A stretch of DNA of 64,000 bases from Thiothrix phosphatis (lineage in GTDB: Bacteria > Pseudomonadota > Gammaproteobacteria > Thiotrichales > Thiotrichaceae), in the NCBI RefSeq assembly GCF_035668035.1, contig NZ_JAYMYJ010000112.1, forward strand, positions 1-64,000. The letters are read 5' to 3'. Under the pieces are notes generated by a model that was given only the letters and a program-made list of their open reading frames with translations, searched no databases and was not told where the DNA came from. Positions 8,535 to 16,986 of this stretch are shown here, in pieces. The stretch's first letter is position 1. Each line of letters begins with the position of its first letter. The position numbers were made by a program, and so were the translations under genes.

Positions 8535-9304
8535 AGGACAATCACTTGACCGGACTGGGGGTTTCCAGCGCAGTCCATGTGGGGTTGGCCTTGTTGCTGG
8601 CTCCGGTTTTGTTCGCCCAGGAGCCGAAGAAAGAAGAGCCGCCGGTATTGCCGGTCGAGTTGGCCATGTTTGCGCCGCCCGCCCCTGAGCCTGTGCAGGA
8701 GCCTGCCCCCCAGCTTGCGCCAGAGCCTCCGCCCCCGCCACCTCCGCCGCCCAAACCCAAACAGACCGAAAAGCCCAAGCCGAAGAAAGACAAGCAAGAC
8801 AAGCCGGTGGAAAAGCCCCTGCCCAAACCCAAGCCCGAGAAAGACTTGCGCAAGGAGCAGGAAGCGCGCGAGCGCCGTGAGGAATTGCGCCGCCAGCAGG
8901 AAGCGCAACAGCAACTGGAAGCGATGCAGCGTCAGGAACAGGCGCGTGCCGAGGCCGGGCGTCAGGCGCGTTTGCGCGCCCAGCAGCAGGCAGCCCGTGC
9001 CGCCGCCCAAGCGCAAAATGAAACGCCGCTGATCACCAACCCGAGTTACCGCCGCCCGCCGCGCGCGCCTGAATACCCGCGCCGCGCGCTGGAGGCTGGG
9101 GTTGAAGGCATGGTGATTGTCCGCGCCAATGTCAGTGCGGGCGGGAATGTGACCGCCGCCCGGGTGCACCAGTCTTCCGGCAATGCGGCATTGGACGCCG
9201 CCGCCGTCAAGGCGGTGCGCGGCTGGTCATTTGTGCCAGCCAGCCGGGGCGGACGCAGCATCGAGTCCATCGTGCAGACGCCGGTGCGTTTCAGGATCAA
9301 TTGA
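8531..9304 (+). CDS. tonB: TonB energy transducer
   Basis: Periplasm-spanning protein that transmits ExbBD energy to outer-membrane receptors such as the one at 4.0-6.3 kb. It is 257 aa: an N-terminal membrane anchor (about residues 10-32), a Pro-rich stretch (about 50-80, PPPPPPPPK), a very Lys/Glu/Arg/Gln-rich extended or coiled region (about 80-160), and a TonB C-terminal domain (YPRRALEAGVEGMVIVRANV to the end). It completes the exbB-exbD-tonB operon. Confidence 0.93.
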   Translation: MKDNHLTGLGVSSAVHVGLALLLAPVLFAQEPKKEEPPVLPVELAMFAPPAPEPVQEPAPQLAPEPPPPPPPPPKPKQTEKPKPKKDKQDKPVEKPLPKPKPEKDLRKEQEARERREELRRQQEAQQQLEAMQRQEQARAEAGRQARLRAQQQAARAAAQAQNETPLITNPSYRRPPRAPEYPRRALEAGVEGMVIVRANVSAGGNVTAARVHQSSGNAALDAAAVKAVRGWSFVPASRGGRSIESIVQTPVRFRIN

Positions 9305-9347
9305 TGTGCCGACGTTTGAGGTGGCTAAACCCAAGGAGATTTGACGG

Positions 9348-10061
9348 ATGAACACCAACCCATTCCTGAGTGTGGCCGAGCGCGAAGCCCTGCAATTCAT
9401 GCGTGAGGAGGAAAAGCTCGCGCGTGATGTTTACCTGACCTTTTACCACTGGTGGCGGTTGCCGGTATTCAGCAATATTGCCGCCTCTGAACAGCGCCAT
9501 ACCGAGAGCGTACAGCGCTTGTTACAGGCTTATGGCATCCCAGACCCGGTGCAAAATGACCGGGTCGGCGTGTTTGCCCATCCCGAACTTGCCCGTTTGT
9601 ACGCCGATCTGGTGGCGCGCGGGCGTCAGTCTGCATACGAAGCCTTGCAGGTCGGCGCATTGATTGAGGAAACCGACATCGCGGATTTGCAGGATGCCAT
9701 CCACAAGACCACGCAGCCAGCCATCGCCCGCGTCTACAACCATTTGATGCAGGCTTCGCACCGTCACCTGCGGGCATTTACTGGGCAGTTGCAGAACCAT
9801 GACGGCGTTTATGCCGCGCAGGTCATGCCGCAGGCGGAGGTGGATGCCATCATGGCTTACCGCCGCAGCCCGGCGGATGGGAATGTTGCCCGGCTGGGTG
9901 GCGGACGGCGCATGGGGCAGGGCGGAAGCCAGCCCTTGCCGAATGGCGGCATAAGTGGTGGCAGTAAGCGGCAGGGTGAGGGGATGGTTGCCCGGCAACC
10001 CGCCCGGCAGATGGGCGGGGCAGGTTGTGGCGGGCGTCGGCGTGGCTGGCAAGGCTACTGA
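9348..10061 (+). CDS. DUF2202 ferritin-like domain protein
   Basis: Small ferritin-like four-helix protein of the DUF2202 family; function not established. Residues about 8-165 hold the expected Glu/His pattern: REEEKLARDVYL, SEQRHTES, EETDIADLQDA and QASHRHLRAF, consistent with a di-iron site. The remaining ~70 residues are a Gly/Arg/Gln-rich low-complexity tail. There is no signal peptide. Its 3' end overlaps the end of the convergent zrgD-like gene by seven bases. It sits next to the TonB operon, so an iron-related or oxidative role is a reasonable guess. Confidence 0.78.
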   Translation: MNTNPFLSVAEREALQFMREEEKLARDVYLTFYHWWRLPVFSNIAASEQRHTESVQRLLQAYGIPDPVQNDRVGVFAHPELARLYADLVARGRQSAYEALQVGALIEETDIADLQDAIHKTTQPAIARVYNHLMQASHRHLRAFTGQLQNHDGVYAAQVMPQAEVDAIMAYRRSPADGNVARLGGGRRMGQGGSQPLPNGGISGGSKRQGEGMVARQPARQMGGAGCGGRRRGWQGY

Positions 10062-10753
10062 CCGCCGCCTTCCTGGTCTTTTTCCTGATAGGTTTCAATC
10101 TTGTCAGTCTTGATCTGGTAGCCTGCGTCCGCCAAATCAGTATGGGCCAAATCGGTGTCCAGCGTACCGTAAACCCAGATGGGTGAATACATGTCGCCCA
10201 TGCTGAGGGCTTTGTCCGGCTCTGTCTTGACCAGTATGGTCTGGTTCAAGGGCGGGGGCGGGACATGGATACAGGCGCCGAAATAAGGCACCAGCAGGAA
10301 TTCCCTCACCACTTCCGCTTTTTCATCCACTTCCAGCGGCGTGACATAACCGGGAAGCTTGATCTTTTTGCCGTTCAGCGCCGGGTTCACGGGGGCGGAG
10401 TTGAGATCCGCCTGCATTTTTTCCATGACGGCTTTTTCCCTGGGGTCGCCTTCGGGAATGGCGTCGATTTGCGCCTGGTATTTTTTCAGGATGTCATCCA
10501 TGCCTTTGCCCGGCAGTTCCAGATCTTCCCAAGCCATTTTAGTGTATTCACCATCCTGCCCAGGTTTGTCGGGTTTAGGGTTGGCAATATCCTTGATCTG
10601 CGCGCCAACCGCAGGCGCATTGGCAGGCAAGGCGGGCGGGTTCGCCGTGCTGTTGACGCTCCCCGCCGCCGCCTGTTTGTCAGCAGGCTTGTCGCCGCCA
10701 CAAGCGGCGAGCATGCTGGCCAATACGATCATGGGGAAAATTTGTGTTTTCAT
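10055..10753 (-). CDS. zrgD: DUF3299 lipoprotein, ZrgD-like zinc-uptake component
   Basis: Predicted periplasmic lipoprotein (lipobox LAACG, C18 region) with a low-complexity Ala/Pro linker and a DUF3299 domain with its hallmark FLLVPYFGACIHVPPPP and the following NQTI. It is last in a minus-strand operon zrgA-B-C-D, with two bases to the permease gene. In Vibrio cholerae a zinc-regulated system of the same composition (ZrgA-E) supports zinc uptake. The name rests on this gene order, so the symbol is tentative. Confidence 0.72.
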   Translation of the reverse strand: MKTQIFPMIVLASMLAACGGDKPADKQAAAGSVNSTANPPALPANAPAVGAQIKDIANPKPDKPGQDGEYTKMAWEDLELPGKGMDDILKKYQAQIDAIPEGDPREKAVMEKMQADLNSAPVNPALNGKKIKLPGYVTPLEVDEKAEVVREFLLVPYFGACIHVPPPPLNQTILVKTEPDKALSMGDMYSPIWVYGTLDTDLAHTDLADAGYQIKTDKIETYQEKDQEGGGQ

Positions 10754-10754
10754 T

Positions 10755-12014
10755 TCAAACCCTTACGGTCAAGCCATCCTGCAACGAACGGCGGTAGGCA
10801 ATTGCCCCCGGAATCAGGCTGAACAGCAGCGCCAGCCCGACCACCACCGCCAGCATCAGCAGGTTGGGCGCATCCGGTATCCAGGTATGCAGGTAGAAAC
10901 CGTATTCCGCCACCACCCACGGGCGGGCGCTGAACAACGCGGCGTAGAGCAATGCGATGCCCACCAGGCAGCCCAGCACCGCCAGCACCAGCCCTTCCAG
11001 CACGAACAGCAGGAACACCTGGCGCGGATGCGCGCCCACTGCCCGCAGGATCGCCATTTCCCGCCGCCGTTCATTGAGGGTGGAAAGCAGCACGGTCAAC
11101 ATCCCCAGCAGCCCCGCCGCCACCACGAAGCCGGTGATGATGCGCAAGACCGTTTCAAACATGCCGATGGCTTGCCACAATTCCGCCAGCGCCACGCCCG
11201 GTAGGGTCGCAAGCAGCGGTTCACGCGTGTATTCGTTGATGGCGCGTTGCACCCGGAAGGCGGCGGCGCGGTTTTTCAGCCCGACTAGGAACGCCGTGAT
11301 CAGCTTGGGTTGCAAGTTTTTCTTGAGCGTTTCCTCCGCGCTGACGTGGAAACCCGGTATCGGCGCGCCGTTCACCCAGTCGATGTGGATGGCTTCGATG
11401 GCTTCCAGCGACACATGCACGGTGCGGTCAATCGGTGTGCCGGTCGGTTTGAGGATGCCGACCACGGTGAAAGGTTTGTCGGCGTGCTGGGTAAAGCTGG
11501 TTGAGCCCGCGCCATGCGAGAGGATGATCTTATCCCCCAGCTTGTAATTCAGCTTGCGGGCGACTTCGGAACCCAGCACGGTGTCATACACGCCCGCAAA
11601 CGGTTGGCCTGCGGCGAACGCCAGCAACTGTTTGTCGCCATAACGGTAGTGGCGGAAATAATCCTGGTTCGTCCCCAGCACCCGGTAGCCCTTGTGCGAG
11701 TCGCCCAGGCTCAATGGCACCGACCAATCCACCTGCGGGTTGCTGATGATGTCCTGATACGATTGCCAGCTGATGTTGTTGGTGGCGTCGCCAATGCGGA
11801 ACACGCTGTACAGCAATAACTGCACCGGGCCGCTGCGTGCGCCCACCACCAGATCCGTGCCGGAAATGGTGCTGAGGAAACTGCTTTTGGCCTCCTTGCG
11901 GATGTAGTCCACCCCCAGCAGCAGCATCACGCTGATGGCGATGGACAACAGGGTAAGGAGCAGGCTGGCGCGGCGGTTCCACAAGCTGCGCAAGGTAAGC
12001 TTGAACAGGATCAT
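10755..12014 (-). CDS. zrgC: ABC transporter permease (FtsX/MacB type), ZrgC-like
   Basis: Inner-membrane permease of the MacB/LolC superfamily: 419 aa, an N-terminal membrane helix (LLLTLLSIAISVMLLLGV), a large periplasmic MacB-PCD-type domain, and three C-terminal helices including the FtsX motif LSTLNERRREMAILRAVGA. The start overlaps the stop of the ATPase gene by four bases. Such permeases usually act mechanically on periplasmic partners rather than as channels. With ZrgA and DUF3299 proteins this points to a periplasmic zinc-handling role. Confidence 0.8.
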   Translation of the reverse strand: MILFKLTLRSLWNRRASLLLTLLSIAISVMLLLGVDYIRKEAKSSFLSTISGTDLVVGARSGPVQLLLYSVFRIGDATNNISWQSYQDIISNPQVDWSVPLSLGDSHKGYRVLGTNQDYFRHYRYGDKQLLAFAAGQPFAGVYDTVLGSEVARKLNYKLGDKIILSHGAGSTSFTQHADKPFTVVGILKPTGTPIDRTVHVSLEAIEAIHIDWVNGAPIPGFHVSAEETLKKNLQPKLITAFLVGLKNRAAAFRVQRAINEYTREPLLATLPGVALAELWQAIGMFETVLRIITGFVVAAGLLGMLTVLLSTLNERRREMAILRAVGAHPRQVFLLFVLEGLVLAVLGCLVGIALLYAALFSARPWVVAEYGFYLHTWIPDAPNLLMLAVVVGLALLFSLIPGAIAYRRSLQDGLTVRV

Positions 12015-12685
12015 GGTTGGTTTAACTCCTGCAAATCGACCACGCGGGGGAAATGGTTGGCGATGTAAGGGTCATGGCTGACAAACAGGATGGTGCTGCC
12101 TTGTGCTTCCGCCTCCTGGAACAGCAGGTCAAGGAAGCCGTCGCGGGTGTTGGTGTCCAGCGCGGAAGTCGGTTCGTCGGCGATGATCAGTTCCGGGCTG
12201 CCGATCAGGGCGCGGGCGACGGCGACGCGCTGTTGCTGCCCCACGCTCAGGTCGGTGATGGGGCGCTGGCGCAAGCCACCGTCCAGCCCCAGATGATCCA
12301 GCAGCCGGTTGGCGGTTGCCTGCATGTCGCCTGCCTGCTGTTTGCGCCGGGCAGAAAACTGGCAGGGCAATTGCACGTTTTCCAGCACCGACAAATACGG
12401 CAACAGGTTGAACTGCTGGAAGATCACGCCCATGTGGTCGGCGCGGAAACGGTCGCGGGCGGAGCCGCCCATGCCGCGCATGTCCTTGCCCAGGATGGCG
12501 ATGCCGCCGGTGGCCGGAACCAGGATGCCAGCCAGCAGGTTCAGCAGGGTGGTCTTGCCGCTGCCGCTGGCGCCACGGATGAACAGGTGTTCACCCTGGC
12601 GCACCTGCAACCCGGCGATTGCCAGCGTGTCTTTGGCTTGCCCCCGCCAGCGGTAACGCAGGCCGGAAAGTTCAATGACGTTCAT
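12011..12685 (-). CDS. zrgB: ABC transporter ATPase (LolD/MacB type), ZrgB-like
   Basis: ATP-binding subunit of the type VII-like ABC system. The 224-aa protein has Walker A GASGSGKTT, Q-loop FQQFNLLPYLSVLENVQLP, signature DLSVGQQQRVAVARAL, Walker B LIIADEPTSALD and the H-loop VSHD. It overlaps the ZrgA gene (upstream) and the permease gene (downstream) by four bases each. It is not a ZnuC; its closest style is LolD. Zinc-linked role inferred from neighbours. Confidence 0.82.
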   Translation of the reverse strand: MNVIELSGLRYRWRGQAKDTLAIAGLQVRQGEHLFIRGASGSGKTTLLNLLAGILVPATGGIAILGKDMRGMGGSARDRFRADHMGVIFQQFNLLPYLSVLENVQLPCQFSARRKQQAGDMQATANRLLDHLGLDGGLRQRPITDLSVGQQQRVAVARALIGSPELIIADEPTSALDTNTRDGFLDLLFQEAEAQGSTILFVSHDPYIANHFPRVVDLQELNQP

Positions 12686-13275
12686 GGTGCCAGTTTGATG
12701 CTGTCATCTTTCTCCAGCGTGGCGGAGGATGCGCCCTTGTCCGTCACCCACTCGGCATTGAGCTTGTGGAAGCCGCTGAACGTGCTGAACAGTTTGGTGG
12801 TGACGGTTTGCAACGCCTCCGGTTTTGCGCAGGTGAAGGCCCATGAGGCTTCCACATCGCTGTGGACTTCGCCCTTGTCGTGTTCGGCTTCGTCAGCGTC
12901 GGGCTTTTCCTGGGCAGTCGTGACCTTGGCGTCGGTTTGCTGGCAGCCTGCATCCTCATCGAACACAAACAGCGCGGCGCCATCCTTGAGTTTGGCTTCG
13001 GCGTCCGCCACGGTCTTTTTGTCGGCGTCTGTCTTGGGCATGTATTCAAAGCCGAACAGGTTCATGCCAGGGGAATCAAGATCCAGCTCCAGTTTGCCGC
13101 CATCCTGGGCGATGCTCAGTTTGCCCGTCCCGTGCTCGTGCGGGCCGTGCTGCTCAAACCCGGCGGCTGGCGTTTTGTCAGCGGCGGGTGCTGGCGTGGG
13201 ATCAGCGGAGGCCATGCTGACAAATGCGCCAAGCGCCAGACCCGCTATGCTGGTGAATAACTGAGGGTATTTCAT
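12682..13275 (-). CDS. zrgA: DUF2796 periplasmic zinc-binding protein, ZrgA family
   Basis: Exported protein of the ZrgA/DUF2796 family, implicated in zinc uptake in Vibrio. It is 198 aa with a signal peptide (about residues 1-24), the family start FEQHGPHEHGTGKLSIAQDG, GMNLFGFEY, and an acidic/His stretch (DEAEHDKGEVHSD) likely to bind metal, then ASWAFTCAKP. The ATG at 13275 follows CGGGAG by six bases; a longer in-frame start at 13536 would run through the zur gene and is rejected. A Zur-type palindrome lies just upstream and zur is next door. Confidence 0.82.
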   Translation of the reverse strand: MKYPQLFTSIAGLALGAFVSMASADPTPAPAADKTPAAGFEQHGPHEHGTGKLSIAQDGGKLELDLDSPGMNLFGFEYMPKTDADKKTVADAEAKLKDGAALFVFDEDAGCQQTDAKVTTAQEKPDADEAEHDKGEVHSDVEASWAFTCAKPEALQTVTTKLFSTFSGFHKLNAEWVTDKGASSATLEKDDSIKLAP

Positions 13276-13302
13276 GTATTTCTCCCGAATGCTGAAAACA
13301 AT

Positions 13303-13319
13303 TTGCAACAAAGTTTCAA
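13303..13319. promoter_or_regulatory. Candidate Zur operator upstream of zrgA
   Basis: TTGCAAC-AAA-GTTTCAA is an inverted repeat (one mismatch) with the same core, TGCAAC-N3-GTTgCA, as the site at 13821. It lies 28 bases upstream of the zrgA start. Zur assignment is inferred from the neighbouring zur gene. Confidence 0.5.
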
Positions 13320-13351
13320 GAAATCCTAGTGGAAACGCCATAATCTTGCAA

Positions 13352-13792
13352 TCAGTTTGTTCCAGGATCAGCGCAAGCGGGGCAATGGCCTTGGAGGTTG
13401 ACCTCCACTTCCTCCACCCGGTAGCCCGGCGGCAGGGAAAACAGCAGGGCGGGCTGCAAACTTTCCAGGCAGAAAATCTGCCCGCACTGTTTGCAATGGA
13501 AATGGGCGTGCTGGTGCGTGGCTCCCGCCAGGGCATTGTAGCGCCAGGTGCGGTCTACGCCCCCGACCTTGTGCGCAATGCCTTGCTCCACCAGCCAGTC
13601 CAGCGCCCGGTAAAGGGTGACGCGGTCAAAAGACAAGCCCTGTTGCTGGGCAGTTTGCTCGATTTCCTGGTGGCTGAGTGCGGATTTGGCTGCCAGCAGG
13701 ATGCCTAATACGCCCAACCGGGCAGGCGTTACCCTGCCCTGAGCCTTGTACAACAATTCACGTGCGTCCTGTTCAATCACATCCGGGGTCAT
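13352..13792 (-). CDS. zur: Fur-family zinc regulator (Zur)
   Basis: Metal-responsive repressor of the Fur family. The 146-aa protein has a winged-helix N-terminus (VTPARLGVLGILLAAKSALSHQEI, then FDRVTLYRALDWLVEQGI), a His-rich metal segment (HQHAHFHC) and the two CxxC pairs (CKQC, CPAC) of the structural zinc site. Zur rather than Fur is inferred from the position between zrgABCD and an outer-membrane protein/ZnuA/ZnuB operon. It is transcribed in the same direction as zrgA and could be read into it. Confidence 0.85.
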   Translation of the reverse strand: MTPDVIEQDARELLYKAQGRVTPARLGVLGILLAAKSALSHQEIEQTAQQQGLSFDRVTLYRALDWLVEQGIAHKVGGVDRTWRYNALAGATHQHAHFHCKQCGQIFCLESLQPALLFSLPPGYRVEEVEVNLQGHCPACADPGTN

Positions 13793-13820
13793 TTGCAGTC
13801 ACTCTTTTCCGTCAATATTC

Positions 13821-13835
13821 TGCAACTATGTTGCA
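13821..13835. promoter_or_regulatory. Candidate Zur operator, zur / outer-membrane gene divergent promoter
   Basis: TGCAAC-TAT-GTTGCA is a perfect 6-3-6 inverted repeat in the 109-base divergent region between zur and the outer-membrane protein gene. It has the same core as the site at 13303, so a single regulator probably controls both zinc operons and zur itself. Confidence 0.6.
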
Positions 13836-13901
13836 TTATTATCGCCAATGCACATACCATTCCCCCGATTATAAACCGTCAAGTACCAACGGGGTGAACC
13901 T

Positions 13902-15155
13902 ATGCAACCAATACAAGCTGCTACGGCAATGGCCATTGCCACGGTGCTGGCAAGCGCTGCCGCTTGCGCTGAAACCACTACGGGCGAGGCCATCAAGGCG
14001 ACCCTCAAACCATCTTCCTCCAACTGGCAAGGCAGCCTGATCTTGGAAGGGGTTTATTTCGACCGTAGCAAGACAGGTGAAATGGACATCAATGGGATGC
14101 CCCCTGGTGCGGAAATACACCGGTTGGATGAAGGGCTGCGAGCCGGTCACAATGAAATCGTGGTGAACGGCAACCTGACTGACAAACTCACCGCCCGCGT
14201 CACGACCGCCATTGCCCAGGCAGAAAAGGCAGAAGGTGGCGGGGTTGAGACCGAACTGGAAGAGGCATTCGTCCAAACCCAGGGAATAGGCAACGGTTTC
14301 AACGCCAAAGCAGGCCGCTTCTTTACCGATGTTGGCTACCTGAGCAGCAAGCACGGGCATGAATGGGACTTCGTTGACCAGCCACTGATCTATGAAAGCA
14401 TGTTTGGCACGCATCCGAACGGTGACGGGTTGCAGGTCAGTTATGTCGCCCCAACGGACATGTTCCTGCAAGTGGGGAGCGAGGTGTTTGCAGGCGACAA
14501 GTTCCCCTCAGGCAAAACCCGCAAAGGAGTCAGCGCCGCCACTGCCTACGCCAAAATCGGCGGCGATATTGGTACAAGCCATAGCTGGCAAGCGGGTGTT
14601 GGGCGTTGGCAGGCAGGCGACATAACCGACCGTAGCCCCGAAATGGAGGAAGATGTCACCGAAGCCCCACATTTTTCCGGCAACAGCCACATCAATACTG
14701 TCAATGCACTCTACAAATGGGCCCCCAACGGCAACCCCGAAGAGCACAACCTGAAACTGCAAGCCGAATACTTCCAGCGTGACGAAAAGGGTACGGTGGC
14801 CATGGAAGATGCGGACGGCGCAGTGAGCGGCAGCACCGACTACAAGGGTAAACAAAACGGTTGGTACGCACAGGCGGTGTACCAGTTCCAGCCCCATTGG
14901 CGGGTAGGCGCACGTCATGACCATTTGCACATCAGCAACAGCGGTTCTGACGCAGGCGTTCTGGATGCGGCGGGCCTGACACCGGATCCGGGGCATGACC
15001 CAAAACGCAACAGCCTCATGCTTGATTACAGCCCGCGCGAATACAGCCGCTGGCGTTTACAGGTCAACCGCGATGAACGCGGCCCTGAAGCCGATAATCA
15101 GGTATTGGGACAGTTTATTTACAGCTTTGGCTCGCATGGCGCACACGGCTTTTAA
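13902..15155 (+). CDS. Zinc-regulon outer-membrane beta-barrel protein (porin-like)
   Basis: Predicted outer-membrane protein of 417 aa with a signal peptide (about residues 1-23), alternating beta-strand pattern throughout, and the C-terminal Phe typical of barrel proteins. It is not a TonB-dependent receptor, since there is no plug domain, and it is nearer to general porin-like proteins. Loops are rich in Asp/Glu/His (HGHEWDF, ARHDHLHIS), which could collect metal. It starts an operon with znuA and a znuB-like gene behind a putative Zur site, so zinc passage across the outer membrane is the likely job. Confidence 0.7.
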   Translation: MQPIQAATAMAIATVLASAAACAETTTGEAIKATLKPSSSNWQGSLILEGVYFDRSKTGEMDINGMPPGAEIHRLDEGLRAGHNEIVVNGNLTDKLTARVTTAIAQAEKAEGGGVETELEEAFVQTQGIGNGFNAKAGRFFTDVGYLSSKHGHEWDFVDQPLIYESMFGTHPNGDGLQVSYVAPTDMFLQVGSEVFAGDKFPSGKTRKGVSAATAYAKIGGDIGTSHSWQAGVGRWQAGDITDRSPEMEEDVTEAPHFSGNSHINTVNALYKWAPNGNPEEHNLKLQAEYFQRDEKGTVAMEDADGAVSGSTDYKGKQNGWYAQAVYQFQPHWRVGARHDHLHISNSGSDAGVLDAAGLTPDPGHDPKRNSLMLDYSPREYSRWRLQVNRDERGPEADNQVLGQFIYSFGSHGAHGF

Positions 15156-15166
15156 GGAGTCCCAAC

Positions 15167-16069
15167 ATGAAACGCATCATTCTTGCCCTTACCCTGTTGT
15201 GCGGCAGCACAATCGCCCATGCCGACCTCAACATTTTTGCCTGTGAACCGGAATGGGGTGCCTTGGCACAGGAAATCGGCGGGGACAAGGTCACGGCCTA
15301 CAATGCCACCACCGGCCTGCAAGACCCGCACCACATCGAAGCCCGCCCCAGCCTGATCGCCAAGGCGCGGCAGGCGGACATGCTGGCCTGCACCGGGGCG
15401 GAACTGGAAATCGGCTGGCTGCCACTGTTGCTGGAAAAATCCGGCAACGCCGCCATCCAGGAAGGCCAGCCGGGTCACTTCATGGCGGCGCAGCAGGTGC
15501 AATTGCTGGATATTCCTGCGAAAGTTGACCGCAGCATGGGCGATGTGCATGCCGATGGCAACCCGCATTTCCAGACCGACCCGCGCCGTATTGCCCTGGT
15601 CGCCAAGGCATTGGCGGCACGCATGGCGCAGGTGGATGCCGCCAATGCCGCGCATTACCAGCAGGGTTATGCCGCGTTCAACGCGCGCTGGCAGCAGGCG
15701 ATGCAGGGCTGGCAAAGCAAGGCGGCGGGTCTGCGCGGCAAAGCCATTGTTGTGCACCACAAAAGCTGGGTGTACCTGGAAGATTGGCTGGGCTTGAAAG
15801 AAATCGCCACGCTGGAACCCAAACCGGGTGTCCCGCCCACGTCTTCGCATCTGGCGGCAGTCTTGCAGCAGTTGCAAACCACGCCAGCCAGCATGGTGGT
15901 TTACGCTGCCTACCAAAGCCCGCGTTCCGCCCAGTGGTTATCCGGCAAGGCGGGGATTCCGGCGGTCATGTTGCCCTCCACGGTTGGTGGTACAGCGGAA
16001 GCCACTGATTTGTTCACGCTGTTTGATGACATTATCCGGCGTCTGAACCAGGCGCAAACCGCAGGTTGA
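15167..16069 (+). CDS. znuA: Zinc ABC transporter periplasmic binding protein (ZnuA)
   Basis: Periplasmic metal-binding lipocalin-like cluster A-I protein of the ZnuA family, 300 aa, with a signal peptide (about residues 1-19). The likely zinc ligands sit at H55/H56 (DPHHIE), H128/H134 (HADGNPHF) and H197/H198 (VVHHKSW). The His-rich loop present in many ZnuA proteins is absent. AAGGAG precedes the ATG. It lies 11 bases after the outer-membrane gene, and the permease gene follows immediately. Confidence 0.9.
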   Translation: MKRIILALTLLCGSTIAHADLNIFACEPEWGALAQEIGGDKVTAYNATTGLQDPHHIEARPSLIAKARQADMLACTGAELEIGWLPLLLEKSGNAAIQEGQPGHFMAAQQVQLLDIPAKVDRSMGDVHADGNPHFQTDPRRIALVAKALAARMAQVDAANAAHYQQGYAAFNARWQQAMQGWQSKAAGLRGKAIVVHHKSWVYLEDWLGLKEIATLEPKPGVPPTSSHLAAVLQQLQTTPASMVVYAAYQSPRSAQWLSGKAGIPAVMLPSTVGGTAEATDLFTLFDDIIRRLNQAQTAG

Positions 16070-16071
16070 AT

Positions 16072-16749
16072 ATGGACTGGAGCTTGCAGTTAAGCATCCT
16101 CGCCCCAGCCTTTGTTGCCGGGGTGTTGGTGTTGGCAACCCATGTGCCGTTGGGGCGCGAAGTCCTGCGCCGGGGCATTGTCTTTATCGATTTGGCGGTG
16201 GCGCAGATTGCCGGGCTGGGCGTGATTGCCGCGCACGCGCTTGGTTGGGAAGCGCACGGCTGGGAAACACAGTTGGTTGCCCTGGGCGCTGCGTTGACCG
16301 GCGCGTGGCTGCTGGGTTGGGCGGAAACGCATCTGGAACGTTTACAGGAAGCCTTGATCGGGATTGTCTTCGTGCTGGCGGCCACTGGCGGTTTGCTGTT
16401 GCTGGCGGATAACCCGCATGGCGGCGAACACCTGCGCGAATTGCTCAGTGGGCAAATCCTGTGGGTGAACTGGCCGGATTTGCTGCCGCTGGCTTTGCTG
16501 GCCGTGGCTTACTGGCTGCTGGTCTGGCTGCGTCCGACGTGGTTGGCGCGTTGGGTGTTTGCCAGTCTGGTGATCCCGGCGTTTGCAGTGTGGAAGGAAC
16601 AGCCGTTTTACCTGACGCATGCCTTGTTGCTGGGTTTGCTGGGGTATACCGCCGGGATTCTGGTGTCGGCCTGGGTGGATTTGCCAACCGGGGCGAGCAT
16701 TGTGTGGTTCCTGGCGCTGGCAGGGCTGGGCTACCGTTGGGTACGGTAG
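16072..16749 (+). CDS. znuB: Metal ABC transporter permease, ZnuB-like (short)
   Basis: Inner-membrane permease of the ABC-3 family: 225 aa with about seven hydrophobic segments and the family motif RGIVFIDLAVAQIAGLG. It is shorter than usual ZnuB (about 260 aa). The ATG at 16072 is two bases past the znuA stop; a TTG at 16066 overlaps that stop and is also possible. No ZnuC ATPase follows, so the ATPase must be supplied from elsewhere. Confidence 0.82.
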   Translation: MDWSLQLSILAPAFVAGVLVLATHVPLGREVLRRGIVFIDLAVAQIAGLGVIAAHALGWEAHGWETQLVALGAALTGAWLLGWAETHLERLQEALIGIVFVLAATGGLLLLADNPHGGEHLRELLSGQILWVNWPDLLPLALLAVAYWLLVWLRPTWLARWVFASLVIPAFAVWKEQPFYLTHALLLGLLGYTAGILVSAWVDLPTGASIVWFLALAGLGYRWVR

Positions 16750-16919
16750 ATATCGACTCCTCGCTGGAGACCGCTGCTTCAATAGGGGCATTGGCGTTGC
16801 TTACGGCCAAAGGAATAAATTGATCCAAACGGCTTGGGGGAGGCGCATCTTTACGATAAGTTAAAAACTAGGATGATGTAATACAAATATTCAATTTTAA
16901 AGATTATAAGCTTGTTTAT

Positions 16920-16941
16920 AACATGGGTTTAACATGGGTTT
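16920..16941 (+). repeat. Tandem 11-base direct repeat in the katG leader
   Basis: AACATGGGTTT occurs twice in tandem (16920-16930 and 16931-16941) about 45 bases before katG. The 237-base gap from 16750 otherwise holds no convincing gene; it becomes A+T-rich near katG and is presumably its promoter. I could not identify an OxyR site with confidence. Confidence 0.5.
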
Positions 16942-16986
16942 CAAGGCGGATGCCTGCATTGTATACCCATAAATGAGGAGACACTG

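Noticed and set aside
8009..9169. 386-codon minus-strand frame opposite exbD-tonB
   Set aside because: Low-complexity Leu/Phe/Arg/Gly shadow of the Pro/Lys-rich TonB gene.
12053..13264. 403-codon plus-strand frame opposite the zrg genes
   Set aside because: Antisense to two clear genes with conserved motifs; no homology seen.
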